Shown here piece by piece: positions 46,228-52,888 of a stretch of DNA of 64,000 bases. The notes below the pieces were generated by a model. The model was not told the origin of the DNA. It was given only the letters and a program-made list of their open reading frames with translations, and made no database searches. The DNA lies in assembly GCF_000014885.1 (NCBI RefSeq), contig NC_011566.1, positions 3,763,501 to 3,827,500 of the forward strand. The letters are read 5' to 3'. The first letter of the stretch is position 1. Each line of letters begins with the position of its first letter. This DNA comes from Shewanella piezotolerans WP3. GTDB lineage: Bacteria; Pseudomonadota; Gammaproteobacteria; Enterobacterales; Shewanellaceae. The position numbers and the translations under genes are program-made.

Positions 46228-46743
46228 ATGCAGCTTTTAAGATCGACCATCCATCCTGAACTTAGCACTCTTGAGGGCAATCGATTACACCGCCAAGCCG
46301 CTCGTGGTATTATCCTAGATGGCGAAAATATTCTGATGTTATACACAGAGCGCTACCATGATTACAGTATTCCAGGTGGTGGCGTAGATGAAGGAGAAGA
46401 TCTACGTCAGGGATTAGTCAGAGAGCTAGAGGAGGAAACAGGTGCTAAGCATATTGATGTCATCTGTGAGTTTGGTCTTTATGAAGAGTTTAGGCCTTGG
46501 TACAAGGATGGCTTTGACTTAGTGCAAATGGAGTCATTCTGTTATGTATGCACCATTCACCCTGAACTTGGCGAAACTAGGCTTGAAGAACATGAAATCC
46601 AAAATGGGATGCGCCCTTTATGGATCAATATCCATCAAGCCATTGCTCATAACGAGCACACTATAGCCAATAGTCCTAAAAAAGGAATGTCGATTGATCG
46701 TGAAACCTATTTGCTTAAACGCATAGTAAAAAAGCTGCTATAA
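46228..46743 (+). CDS. Nudix hydrolase
   Basis: A 171-residue protein with a full Nudix box: GGGVDEGEDLRQGLVRELEEETGA (Gx5Ex7REUxEExGU) at about 50-73. It should cleave a nucleoside-diphosphate-linked compound with Mg ions. The N terminus (HRQAARGIILDGENILMLYTERYHDYSIPGGG) is typical of the superfamily; its substrate is unknown. It follows the TrmK-like gene by 147 bases. Confidence 0.93.
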   Translation: MQLLRSTIHPELSTLEGNRLHRQAARGIILDGENILMLYTERYHDYSIPGGGVDEGEDLRQGLVRELEEETGAKHIDVICEFGLYEEFRPWYKDGFDLVQMESFCYVCTIHPELGETRLEEHEIQNGMRPLWINIHQAIAHNEHTIANSPKKGMSIDRETYLLKRIVKKLL

Positions 46744-46767
46744 ACTCTGGTTAGGCTCGCAGCTAGG

Positions 46768-47136
46768 CTATTGTGATTCCTTCACCATAATAGCCAACTC
46801 CAATCGTTTTATCTCTCGCTGCAGAGCATTACGATTAACCTCGTTAAAGGTCCACATCTTGATCGCTATCTGCATCATACTGCTTAGTAATAAGGTCACT
46901 CCCCAGCGGATCAGCTCAGGCAAACTTTCGACCACAAAAAAGAACTGATAGCCTGACCATAACATTAGAGCACTTAATAACACGGCAATAATACTCATTA
47001 ACACCATCCAGCCACCAAGCCGCCCCTTATAAGCATCTCCTAGCATCGCGAATAAGGATGCATCTGGAGTTTGTTGTCGACTCAACAGAGCCTTCTCTTT
47101 AGCTAATTCTTCACGAATCTTTTTATCAATATCCAT
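46768..47136 (-). CDS. Membrane partner of the ECF sigma factor (DUF6768-like)
   Basis: A 122-residue protein with two membrane helices (about 39-61 and 75-97) and a charged N-terminal cytosolic part (MDIDKKIREELAKEKALLS). It has no zinc-binding anti-sigma motif. A C-terminal basic/Glu-rich helix follows (NEVNRNALQREIKRLELA). Its start is two bases beyond the sigma stop, with the RBS AGGAGG inside the sigma gene end, so translation is coupled. An anti-sigma role is plausible but inferred from position. Confidence 0.7.
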   Translation of the reverse strand: MDIDKKIREELAKEKALLSRQQTPDASLFAMLGDAYKGRLGGWMVLMSIIAVLLSALMLWSGYQFFFVVESLPELIRWGVTLLLSSMMQIAIKMWTFNEVNRNALQREIKRLELAIMVKESQ

Positions 47137-47138
47137 AA

Positions 47139-47666
47139 CTAACCCTCCTGCTCCAAATGCTGTTTAAATAGTTTTCTTGCTCTGAATAATCGTGATTTAA
47201 CTGTACCTTTAGGGATCTCCAATATTCTGGCTATTTCAGCAATGCTCTGCTCCTCTAAATAGAATAAGTGTAATACTTGCCCTTCAAGCGGCGGCAGTTT
47301 TGAAAGCCCGTGCTTTAACCCTTCTATGGCTTCATCAGGCTTTGTTTCGAGCACCTCACACTTATGAGCATCCACGTCTGATAGGCTTTGGTACCGATTT
47401 TGTAATTTCAAATGATCCAGCACCTGCCAACGTACCAATTTAAACACCCATGCATTAATGGTTGCAGGATCCTCGAGCTTATAAATCGTTTTCGACAGCT
47501 TTAACAGTGCATCTTGAACCGCATCTTGTGCCAATGCTGAGTCACCTGCGACCTTGGCAGCAAAACCTATCGCACTGGGATAAAAGTGTTGGCACAAAGC
47601 CGAGAACGCCTGTTTATCTCCCGCTTGAGCTTCTAATACCCATAACTCAATTTGCGCTTGCTGCAT
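47139..47666 (-). CDS. ECF-type RNA polymerase sigma factor
   Basis: About 175 residues from the ATG at 47666 (MQQAQIELW), the start that fits related proteins; an ATG 21 codons upstream (47729) is the alternative. Region 2 is DKQAFSALCQHFYPSAIGFAAKVAGDSALAQDAVQDALLKLSK; region 4 is PPLEGQVLHLFYLEEQSIAEIARILEIPKGTVKSRLFRARKLFKQHL. The type resembles SigV/RpoE-like factors regulated by a membrane protein. Coupled to the DUF6768-like gene downstream. Confidence 0.88.
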   Translation of the reverse strand: MQQAQIELWVLEAQAGDKQAFSALCQHFYPSAIGFAAKVAGDSALAQDAVQDALLKLSKTIYKLEDPATINAWVFKLVRWQVLDHLKLQNRYQSLSDVDAHKCEVLETKPDEAIEGLKHGLSKLPPLEGQVLHLFYLEEQSIAEIARILEIPKGTVKSRLFRARKLFKQHLEQEG

Positions 47667-47738
47667 AGGTTCTATATCACTCCACTTCCCATTTAAACTA
47701 AAGACGACTGGCAAGTATAAAAGGTTCATCAGAAATGA

Positions 47739-47760
47739 AAAAAGGGAGCAAATGCTCCCT
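47739..47760 (-). terminator. Terminator of gltS
   Basis: Stem GGGAGCA / TGCTCCC with a 2-base loop. On the minus strand a T run follows, 17 bases after the gltS stop. Confidence 0.82.
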
Positions 47761-47776
47761 TTTCATTGGTAAAATA

Positions 47777-49006
47777 TTAGAAATAAACGAATAAGTTGAT
47801 GATCATTGCATTGATAATATCAATAAAGAATCCACACACTAACGGCACTATAATAAACGCTCTATGCGCCGCACCGTATTGCTGCGTCACAGCAGTCATA
47901 TTAACAATTGCGGTTGCAGTTGAACCGAGAGTGACGCCGCCAAAACCTGAACAGATTACCGCAGCTTCATAATCTTTGCCCATTAAGCGAAACACGACAA
48001 AAATAGTAAACACTACCGAAAGCAGGACTTGCAGGGTCATGATCACTGATATGTATAGTAAACTACCTTCAAGTTCCCAGATTTTCAGGCTCATCAGTGC
48101 CATGGTTAAAAACATTCCAAGGCAAATATCTTGAATTAGAGATAAACCTCGAGACGCATCTTCGATATACGTTCTGTCTTTTTTCTTACGACGATTTATT
48201 ATTGCTCGCCCTAAATTACCAATGATTATCCCCGCCAGTAAACAAGCCACAAACATAGGTAGTTTCAGACCCGCTTCTTGCATAGCTAGATCAATAAAGT
48301 AGCCAATAATCAGTGTCACGTTAAGCCATAACCAAGCGCGTAATACGCCGAAGTAATCAACCTTCATATGTGAAGTGTTGTTTTGATGGCTGGTACCAAT
48401 ATCAAGCTCTTCGTTAGTGTTGGCTTTAACCTGATGACGCTTCATCAAGTAAGCTGCGATTGGACCACCAATCACACAGGCAGATATGAGCCCTAAAGTG
48501 TTTGATGCGATGCCCAGTTCGCTGGCGTTAGTTATCCCCAACTCTTCAACAAAAGTCGGTGTCCATGCCATCGCAGTGCCGACGCCACCAATAAGTGAAA
48601 TAGACCCCGACATCAGACCGGCTTTCGGGTCTAGCCCAAATAATGTGGCAACAGTCACTCCTGTAAAATTCTGCAAAAATATAAACACACTCGCCAGCAC
48701 AATGAGGATCAGTAACGGCTTACCTCCTTTAAGTAAGGTGGCAAAATCAGCTTTCAAACCAATCCCTGCAAAAAAATAGAGTAGTAAGGTATCTCTTACC
48801 GCGAGGTTGAACTCAATTTGAATATCAAATGCGTAATACAAAACACCAACGGCCGCGGCACAAGCAAAACCTCCGACAACAGGCTCTGGAATGCTGTATT
48901 TACGCAGCAATTCATAACGAGAGATAATCCCTTTGCCAATAAACAACGCTATGATGGCAAGTGTGAAAGACACAAAATCTTTGATCTCTACTAACTGTGG
49001 TTCCAT
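47777..49006 (-). CDS. gltS: Sodium/glutamate symporter GltS
   Basis: About 409 residues from the ATG at 49006 (MEPQLVEIKDF), which has TTGGAG about 11 bases upstream; the in-frame TTG six codons earlier is part of that RBS region. About ten membrane helices. GltS signatures: GIGLKADFATLLKGGKPL, SGSISLIGGVGTAMAWTPTF, ELGIASNTLGLISACVIGGPIAAYL and GFGGVTLGSTATAIVNMTAVTQQYGA. It imports glutamate with sodium, fitting a marine organism. Confidence 0.94.
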   Translation of the reverse strand: MEPQLVEIKDFVSFTLAIIALFIGKGIISRYELLRKYSIPEPVVGGFACAAAVGVLYYAFDIQIEFNLAVRDTLLLYFFAGIGLKADFATLLKGGKPLLILIVLASVFIFLQNFTGVTVATLFGLDPKAGLMSGSISLIGGVGTAMAWTPTFVEELGITNASELGIASNTLGLISACVIGGPIAAYLMKRHQVKANTNEELDIGTSHQNNTSHMKVDYFGVLRAWLWLNVTLIIGYFIDLAMQEAGLKLPMFVACLLAGIIIGNLGRAIINRRKKKDRTYIEDASRGLSLIQDICLGMFLTMALMSLKIWELEGSLLYISVIMTLQVLLSVVFTIFVVFRLMGKDYEAAVICSGFGGVTLGSTATAIVNMTAVTQQYGAAHRAFIIVPLVCGFFIDIINAMIINLFVYF

Positions 49007-49268
49007 AAAAATTGTTATCTCCAAAAATGCTTAGATAAAAACTCAATACGATCATTCGATATAGCGCAGAAGCGCAGTAAAAGGTTAAATAGATGTTATC
49101 AATACTGAAGTTAACAGGTTTTAACTAATCCGCAATAGCGACGCTGTGGATTTATCAAAGACGAATCAAGTCGCTTATCTCTCTTAACGAATTCGAATAG
49201 GCCAAGATTAGCGATACAGAAAACTTTAACAACGGCTAGTTTCAACCAAGTTAATCTGTTTAGAGTAA

Positions 49269-49532
49269 TACCAATTGCATTAAGTATTTGGCCAGTTCAG
49301 AACCCCTCAGTCTTTTCAATTCAAAGCGCATCGGTAAAGAAATGGTTATTCCCTTTTAAGCCAATGCAAAGCAGAAGTGGAAAGACTGAGGGGCTCACGT
49401 AGTGCGGGTTTCGAAACGCTGTATGCTTCGCTATGGGATTTGGATATAGAATAACTATTAGCTCAAATCCCGCTACTTGCCTACAGCGTTTTGAATTCCC
49501 GCTGAATGGTCAAACTTTTAATGCAATTGGTA
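49269..49532. repeat. Inverted-repeat element, family TACCAATTGCATTAA, copy 2
   Basis: A 264-base copy of the repeat at 23137-23561, in inverted orientation and lacking the nested insert. Ends TACCAATTGCATTAA and complement TTAATGCAATTGGTA. Arms CCCCTCAGTCTTTTC and GGAAAGACTGAGGGG form an internal hairpin. TA borders on both sides. Confidence 0.85.
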
Positions 49533-49571
49533 TAACCAACTGCTCGTCTGTAGGTTATTTGATATGGCAAT

Positions 49572-49595
49572 AAAAAACGGCCAATCGGCCGTTTT
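49572..49595 (-). terminator. Terminator of the DUF4136 lipoprotein gene
   Basis: Stem ACGGCC / GGCCGT with a short loop, A run on the left and T run on the right; on the minus strand it ends the lipoprotein transcript 11 bases after the stop. Confidence 0.8.
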
Positions 49596-49605
49596 ATCTT
49601 AAACT

Positions 49606-50166
49606 CTATTTTTCAGGTTGAGGCGGATAGCTTTGTAACAATGCACCAATCGCAGTGTTAACAACTTCAACGCGCTCTTCAGGCGTATCTTTATCTCGCA
49701 CAGTATCAGCTACCGAACCGCGCCACATCAACTTGCCTGACTTGGTATCGACCAAATCAACAATCAATGTCCCAACTTCATATTCGCGCACTGTAGTTTG
49801 AGTATGGCCCATCCCCATTCCTCTACCCCAGCCTGCGCCATAATATGGGTTGTAACCATAGTTACTATTAAAGGTATCGACGTTAATTTTCTTATCGACT
49901 TTAGTCAGGTAGTTTACTAATACATCCGCTTTGTCTGCAGCAACTAAACTTAACCCCTTAAGTTGCAGCTGGTCATTAACCGCTGCACGTATACGTTGAT
50001 CCATTAATCCATCAAGATGGTATGCCGCTTTATCAGTCTTTTTTTCAACCCAAGCATAGGTTTTAACATCTGCGAAATTCACTCCTGGATCATAATCAGA
50101 GCTTGTCTTAAGTGAACTACAAGCACTAAGTGCTAATGCAGCAATAATAACTAATATCTTTTTCAT
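49606..50166 (-). CDS. DUF4136 lipoprotein
   Basis: About 186 residues from the ATG at 50166, which has GGTGGAGAG just upstream (an upstream frame extension adds a non-homologous segment). The lipobox is LSACSS (KKILVIIAALALSACSS). The body shows the DUF4136 pattern: SDYDPGVNFADVKTYAWVEKK, AAVNDQLQLKGLSLVAADKADVLVNYLTKV and VREYEVGTLIVDLVDTKSGKLMWRGSVADT. A Gly/Met/Tyr-rich loop lies near residue 110. These are envelope lipoproteins of unknown function. Confidence 0.88.
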   Translation of the reverse strand: MKKILVIIAALALSACSSLKTSSDYDPGVNFADVKTYAWVEKKTDKAAYHLDGLMDQRIRAAVNDQLQLKGLSLVAADKADVLVNYLTKVDKKINVDTFNSNYGYNPYYGAGWGRGMGMGHTQTTVREYEVGTLIVDLVDTKSGKLMWRGSVADTVRDKDTPEERVEVVNTAIGALLQSYPPQPEK

Positions 50167-50292
50167 CTTCTCTCCACCATGCCAACGGCATTCAGACACT
50201 GTTTTAAATAAGCTTACATAGCAATCTATTAATCTACAACTCAATTTTAGTAAATCAGCTTCTGGTTCAGCTTGACTTAAGTAAGTAAGTTA

Positions 50293-50311
50293 ATGATAAT
50301 GATTATCAATT
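50293..50311 (+). promoter_or_regulatory. Fur box upstream of a small membrane protein gene
   Basis: ATGATAATGATTATCAATT matches the Fur consensus GATAATGATAATCATTATC in most positions and lies 23 bases before the ATG at 50334. Confidence 0.78.
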
Positions 50312-50333
50312 ACTATTTGATAGGCTTTTTATT

Positions 50334-50654
50334 ATGCTTTGGTTCATTGTCGCGATTATTGCTGCCAGTATTATGTTTTTCTTTACGCCAGAAAAAGCGG
50401 TTCAACATGCTGACAATAGCCCCTCTTTCTTTAATAAGCTAAGCCAACATTCACTGCTATTGTTACCCATTACTGTTCTAACTTGGCTGATTGTAGCTAT
50501 CATTAGTGCTCCTATCACCCCCTTTGCTGGCACTGCTGTCGGATTTGTACTCACTTCTTGCGCAGTCGCTTTACCTCAGTTGCACAGATACCTTGCTGTG
50601 ATAGCAAGCTTAACCTTTGCAGCATTACTAATAGAGCTTTCGTTATATCTCTAG
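50334..50654 (+). CDS. Small Fur-box-preceded membrane protein, unknown function
   Basis: A 106-residue hydrophobic protein with about four membrane helices (LWFIVAIIAASIMFFF, LLLLPITVLTWLIVAIIS, FAGTAVGFVLTSCAVAL, YLAVIASLTFAALLIEL). No recognised family motif. The Fur box directly upstream makes iron-dependent control likely. No siderophore or TonB gene is adjacent, so its role in iron handling is a guess from regulation. Confidence 0.65.
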   Translation: MLWFIVAIIAASIMFFFTPEKAVQHADNSPSFFNKLSQHSLLLLPITVLTWLIVAIISAPITPFAGTAVGFVLTSCAVALPQLHRYLAVIASLTFAALLIELSLYL

Positions 50655-50664
50655 CCTTTGTTAG

Positions 50665-50692
50665 TTCGCCAATGGCATTAGCTATTGGCGAA
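50665..50692 (+). terminator. Possible terminator after the small membrane protein gene
   Basis: Stem TTCGCCAAT / ATTGGCGAA, extended by GC/GC after a mismatch. It starts 11 bases after the stop. No T run follows. Confidence 0.35.
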
Positions 50693-50773
50693 AGAAGATA
50701 TCCACTCATTTGACTCCCGCTTCAACTGCATCTTTGTTAAACTACGCTTATCAGTAATTCATCAATAATATTT

Positions 50774-51103
50774 ATGAAATCCGATCCGAACGTCTCATTA
50801 GTCTACAGCACCGATATTGGCAGAATCACCGAAGAAAAAGCGACTCAAAGTGCCCCTACTGGTGATGGCATTGTCAGAATACATAAAGACAGCAAAGGCC
50901 GAAAAGGAAAAGGTGTGTCGGTAATAAAGGGGTTAGGCCTTGCAGAAAAAGAGCTTAAAGCCCTGGCACAAAAACTAAAGAAACAGTGCGGCTGTGGCGG
51001 TACTGTCAAAGACTTTTGTATTGAAGTGCAAACAGATAATAGAGAGCAACTTAAAACGCTACTCGAAAAGTTAGGTTACACAGTAAAGCTTGCTGGCGGC
51101 TAA
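50774..51103 (+). CDS. yciH: YciH/SUI1-family translation factor
   Basis: A 109-residue SUI1-domain protein: VRIHKDSKGRKGKGVSVIKGLGL and LAQKLKKQCGCGGTVKDFCIEVQTDNREQLKTLLEKLGY match the eIF1-like fold. Bacterial YciH affects fidelity of translation initiation. It heads the yciH-yqgE-ruvX run, with yqgE starting 17 bases later. Confidence 0.92.
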   Translation: MKSDPNVSLVYSTDIGRITEEKATQSAPTGDGIVRIHKDSKGRKGKGVSVIKGLGLAEKELKALAQKLKKQCGCGGTVKDFCIEVQTDNREQLKTLLEKLGYTVKLAGG

Positions 51104-51119
51104 CCACTAAGGACGTTTT

Positions 51120-51680
51120 ATGGATAGCTTGGAAAATCAATTCCTTATCGCAATGCCCTCTTTGAATGATACTTTTTTCGAACGCTCATTGATCTATATC
51201 TGTGAACATAATGAAAAAGGCGCTATGGGGATTATGATTAACCGCCCTAGCGGCATCATCGTCGATGAACTGTTACAACAGATGGAACTAGCGGAAGAGC
51301 CTCAACCTGTAACCTCACTCGGTAGAGAAGTACTCGTCGGTGGGCCTGTTAATCCTGAGCGCGGTTTTGTGCTGCATACCAATCAAGATTGCTGGAGCAA
51401 TAGCGATCCCATTACCGACTCGCTGATGTTAACCACTTCCCAAGATATTCTTAGTTGTTTAGGTTCTGATAAAGCACCCGATAAATTTCTTATCGCGCTA
51501 GGTTATGCCGGCTGGACAAGGGGTCAACTAGAGCAAGAGATAGCGGATAACTCTTGGTTATCAGTTCCAGCAACAGTAGAGCTGCTATTTGATATTGAAC
51601 ATGAGGAGCGCTGGCAACTAGCAGCAGAGTCGCTCGGCTTTGATATCTGGCAACTGTCCAACTTGGCAGGACACGCCTAG
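51120..51680 (+). CDS. yqgE: YqgE/AlgH family protein (UPF0301)
   Basis: A 186-residue protein with the family marks [53 protein letters not shown] and [19 protein letters not shown]. Function is unclear; it is nearly always next to ruvX, as here (25 bases apart). Length is normal. Confidence 0.94.
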
Positions 51681-51705
51681 TAGTAGCCAAACTCTGGAGT
51701 GAAAA

Positions 51706-52128
51706 ATGAGTTCAAAAACGGTATTAGGTTTTGATTACGGTACAAAAAGTATTGGTATCGCAATTGGCCAACAACTGACCGCAAGCGCACGACCATTATT
51801 GTCGATAAAAGCGGTGGACGGTATCCCTAAGTGGGAAGAGATTGGAGCAATTATAACGGAATGGAAACCCGACTTAATTGTTGTGGGCTTGCCTCTCAAT
51901 ATGGATGGCACTGAACAAGACATTACACTGAGGGCCAAAAAGTTCGGTAACAGGCTAAATGGCCGCTTCGGTGTCAAAGTGGTTACTCAGGATGAGCGCT
52001 TAACAACTGCTGATGCTAAAGCACGACTTTTTGAGATGGGCGGCTATAAAGCATTAACCAAAGGCCAAGTCGATGCAATGTCTGCAGTATTGATTATTGA
52101 AAGCTACTTTGAAAATCAATATGACTAA
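51706..52128 (+). CDS. ruvX: RuvX/YqgF, Holliday-junction-resolvase-like nuclease
   Basis: A 140-residue RuvC-fold protein. GFDYGTKSIGIAIGQ gives the first catalytic Asp, IVVGLPLNMDGTEQDIT and VTQDERLTTADAKARL carry the acidic and other conserved positions, and KGQVDAMSAVLIIESYF supplies the last Asp. It acts in 16S rRNA 5'-end processing and possibly recombination. It ends the operon, with a terminator 16 bases after the stop. Confidence 0.94.
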   Translation: MSSKTVLGFDYGTKSIGIAIGQQLTASARPLLSIKAVDGIPKWEEIGAIITEWKPDLIVVGLPLNMDGTEQDITLRAKKFGNRLNGRFGVKVVTQDERLTTADAKARLFEMGGYKALTKGQVDAMSAVLIIESYFENQYD

Positions 52129-52146
52129 GCCCTATAACCCACAAAC

Positions 52147-52173
52147 AAAAAGCAGCTTAATCGCTGCTTTTTT
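52147..52173 (+). terminator. Terminator of ruvX
   Basis: AAAAGCAGC stem with GCTGCTTTT and a 6-base loop, ending in a T run. It lies between converging genes, so it may act on both strands. Confidence 0.85.
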
Positions 52174-52201
52174 GCTTTAAAAACATGACAAAAAATTGAG
52201 A

Positions 52202-52420
52202 TTAATCTTTTGAGTTTGCTTCTTCTTTCTCTTTCTCTTCTTCCTCAAGCTGTTTAATCAACAGCTCTAATCGCAGCTTTTCTAACTCTGCATTGCTGGC
52301 GATTTTTGCCTCCCACTCAGGTTCTCCTTCTAATGCCTTTGCCTCCGAATAGGCACTATAAGACAACGCTGATAAAGCAGACACGCAAAATATAAAACTA
52401 ACTGATGTGATGTTTTTCAT
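52202..52420 (-). CDS. Small exported charged protein
   Basis: A 72-residue protein with a signal peptide (NITSVSFIFCVSALSALSYSAYSEA) and a mature part rich in Glu and Lys (LLIKQLEEEEKEKEEANSKD), probably one long helix. No family recognised. It converges with ruvX across the shared terminator. Confidence 0.55.
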   Translation of the reverse strand: MKNITSVSFIFCVSALSALSYSAYSEAKALEGEPEWEAKIASNAELEKLRLELLIKQLEEEEKEKEEANSKD

Positions 52421-52525
52421 TATTACTTCCTTGTAGTTTAGATTTAGAGTGACATCCTGCTACTCTTTAATTTTGATTACTTATTGAACATATCAGAATG
52501 TCTAAGATTTACAAGCCTGAAATAA

Positions 52526-52787
52526 TACCAATCAGTATAAAGATTTGATCGCTCAGCGAGAGTTTAGCGACCTTTGAGGTAAGGCAATGTATGAAGAACA
52601 TAGTTATTCTACATTCAAGTTCATTAACGCAGCATCAAAGCCGCTAAAACTCGACTGTAAGGAGTGTTTTGGCTTGTTACTTCTGCGCTGAATAAACTCA
52701 TAAGGAATAACCATTGTGTCATTTACCCGCCTTGAATTAATTTGCCAAAAACACTATGAGTAGATCAACTTCTTATACTGATTGGTA
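52526..52787. repeat. Inverted-repeat element, family TACCAATCAGTATAA
   Basis: A 262-base element with exact inverted ends: TACCAATCAGTATAA and TTATACTGATTGGTA. TA borders are visible. The ends share TACCAAT with the other family but the interior differs. Arms near the centre (CAAAACACT-like with AGTGTTTTGG) can pair. No coding capacity. Confidence 0.82.
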
Positions 52788-52840
52788 TAATTTAGTACTC
52801 CAGCGCGACTCACTGTCACTTTATGTTTAATTTTAGGCAT

Positions 52841-52869
52841 AAAAAAACCGAGGTAACTAAACACCTCGG
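52841..52869 (-). terminator. Terminator of the S9 peptidase gene
   Basis: Stem CCGAGGT / ACCTCGG with an 8-base loop; on the minus strand a T run (seven) follows. It lies 20 bases after the S9 gene stop. Confidence 0.85.
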
Positions 52870-52888
52870 CTGTTTTCAACGCTTATCG

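Larger units (their letters stand above)
49025..49605. other. Intergenic region holding a repeat
   Basis: Between gltS (start) and the lipoprotein gene (end). It holds the gltS promoter zone, then the inverted-repeat element at 49269-49532 and a terminator at 49572. No gene was found. Confidence 0.6.
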
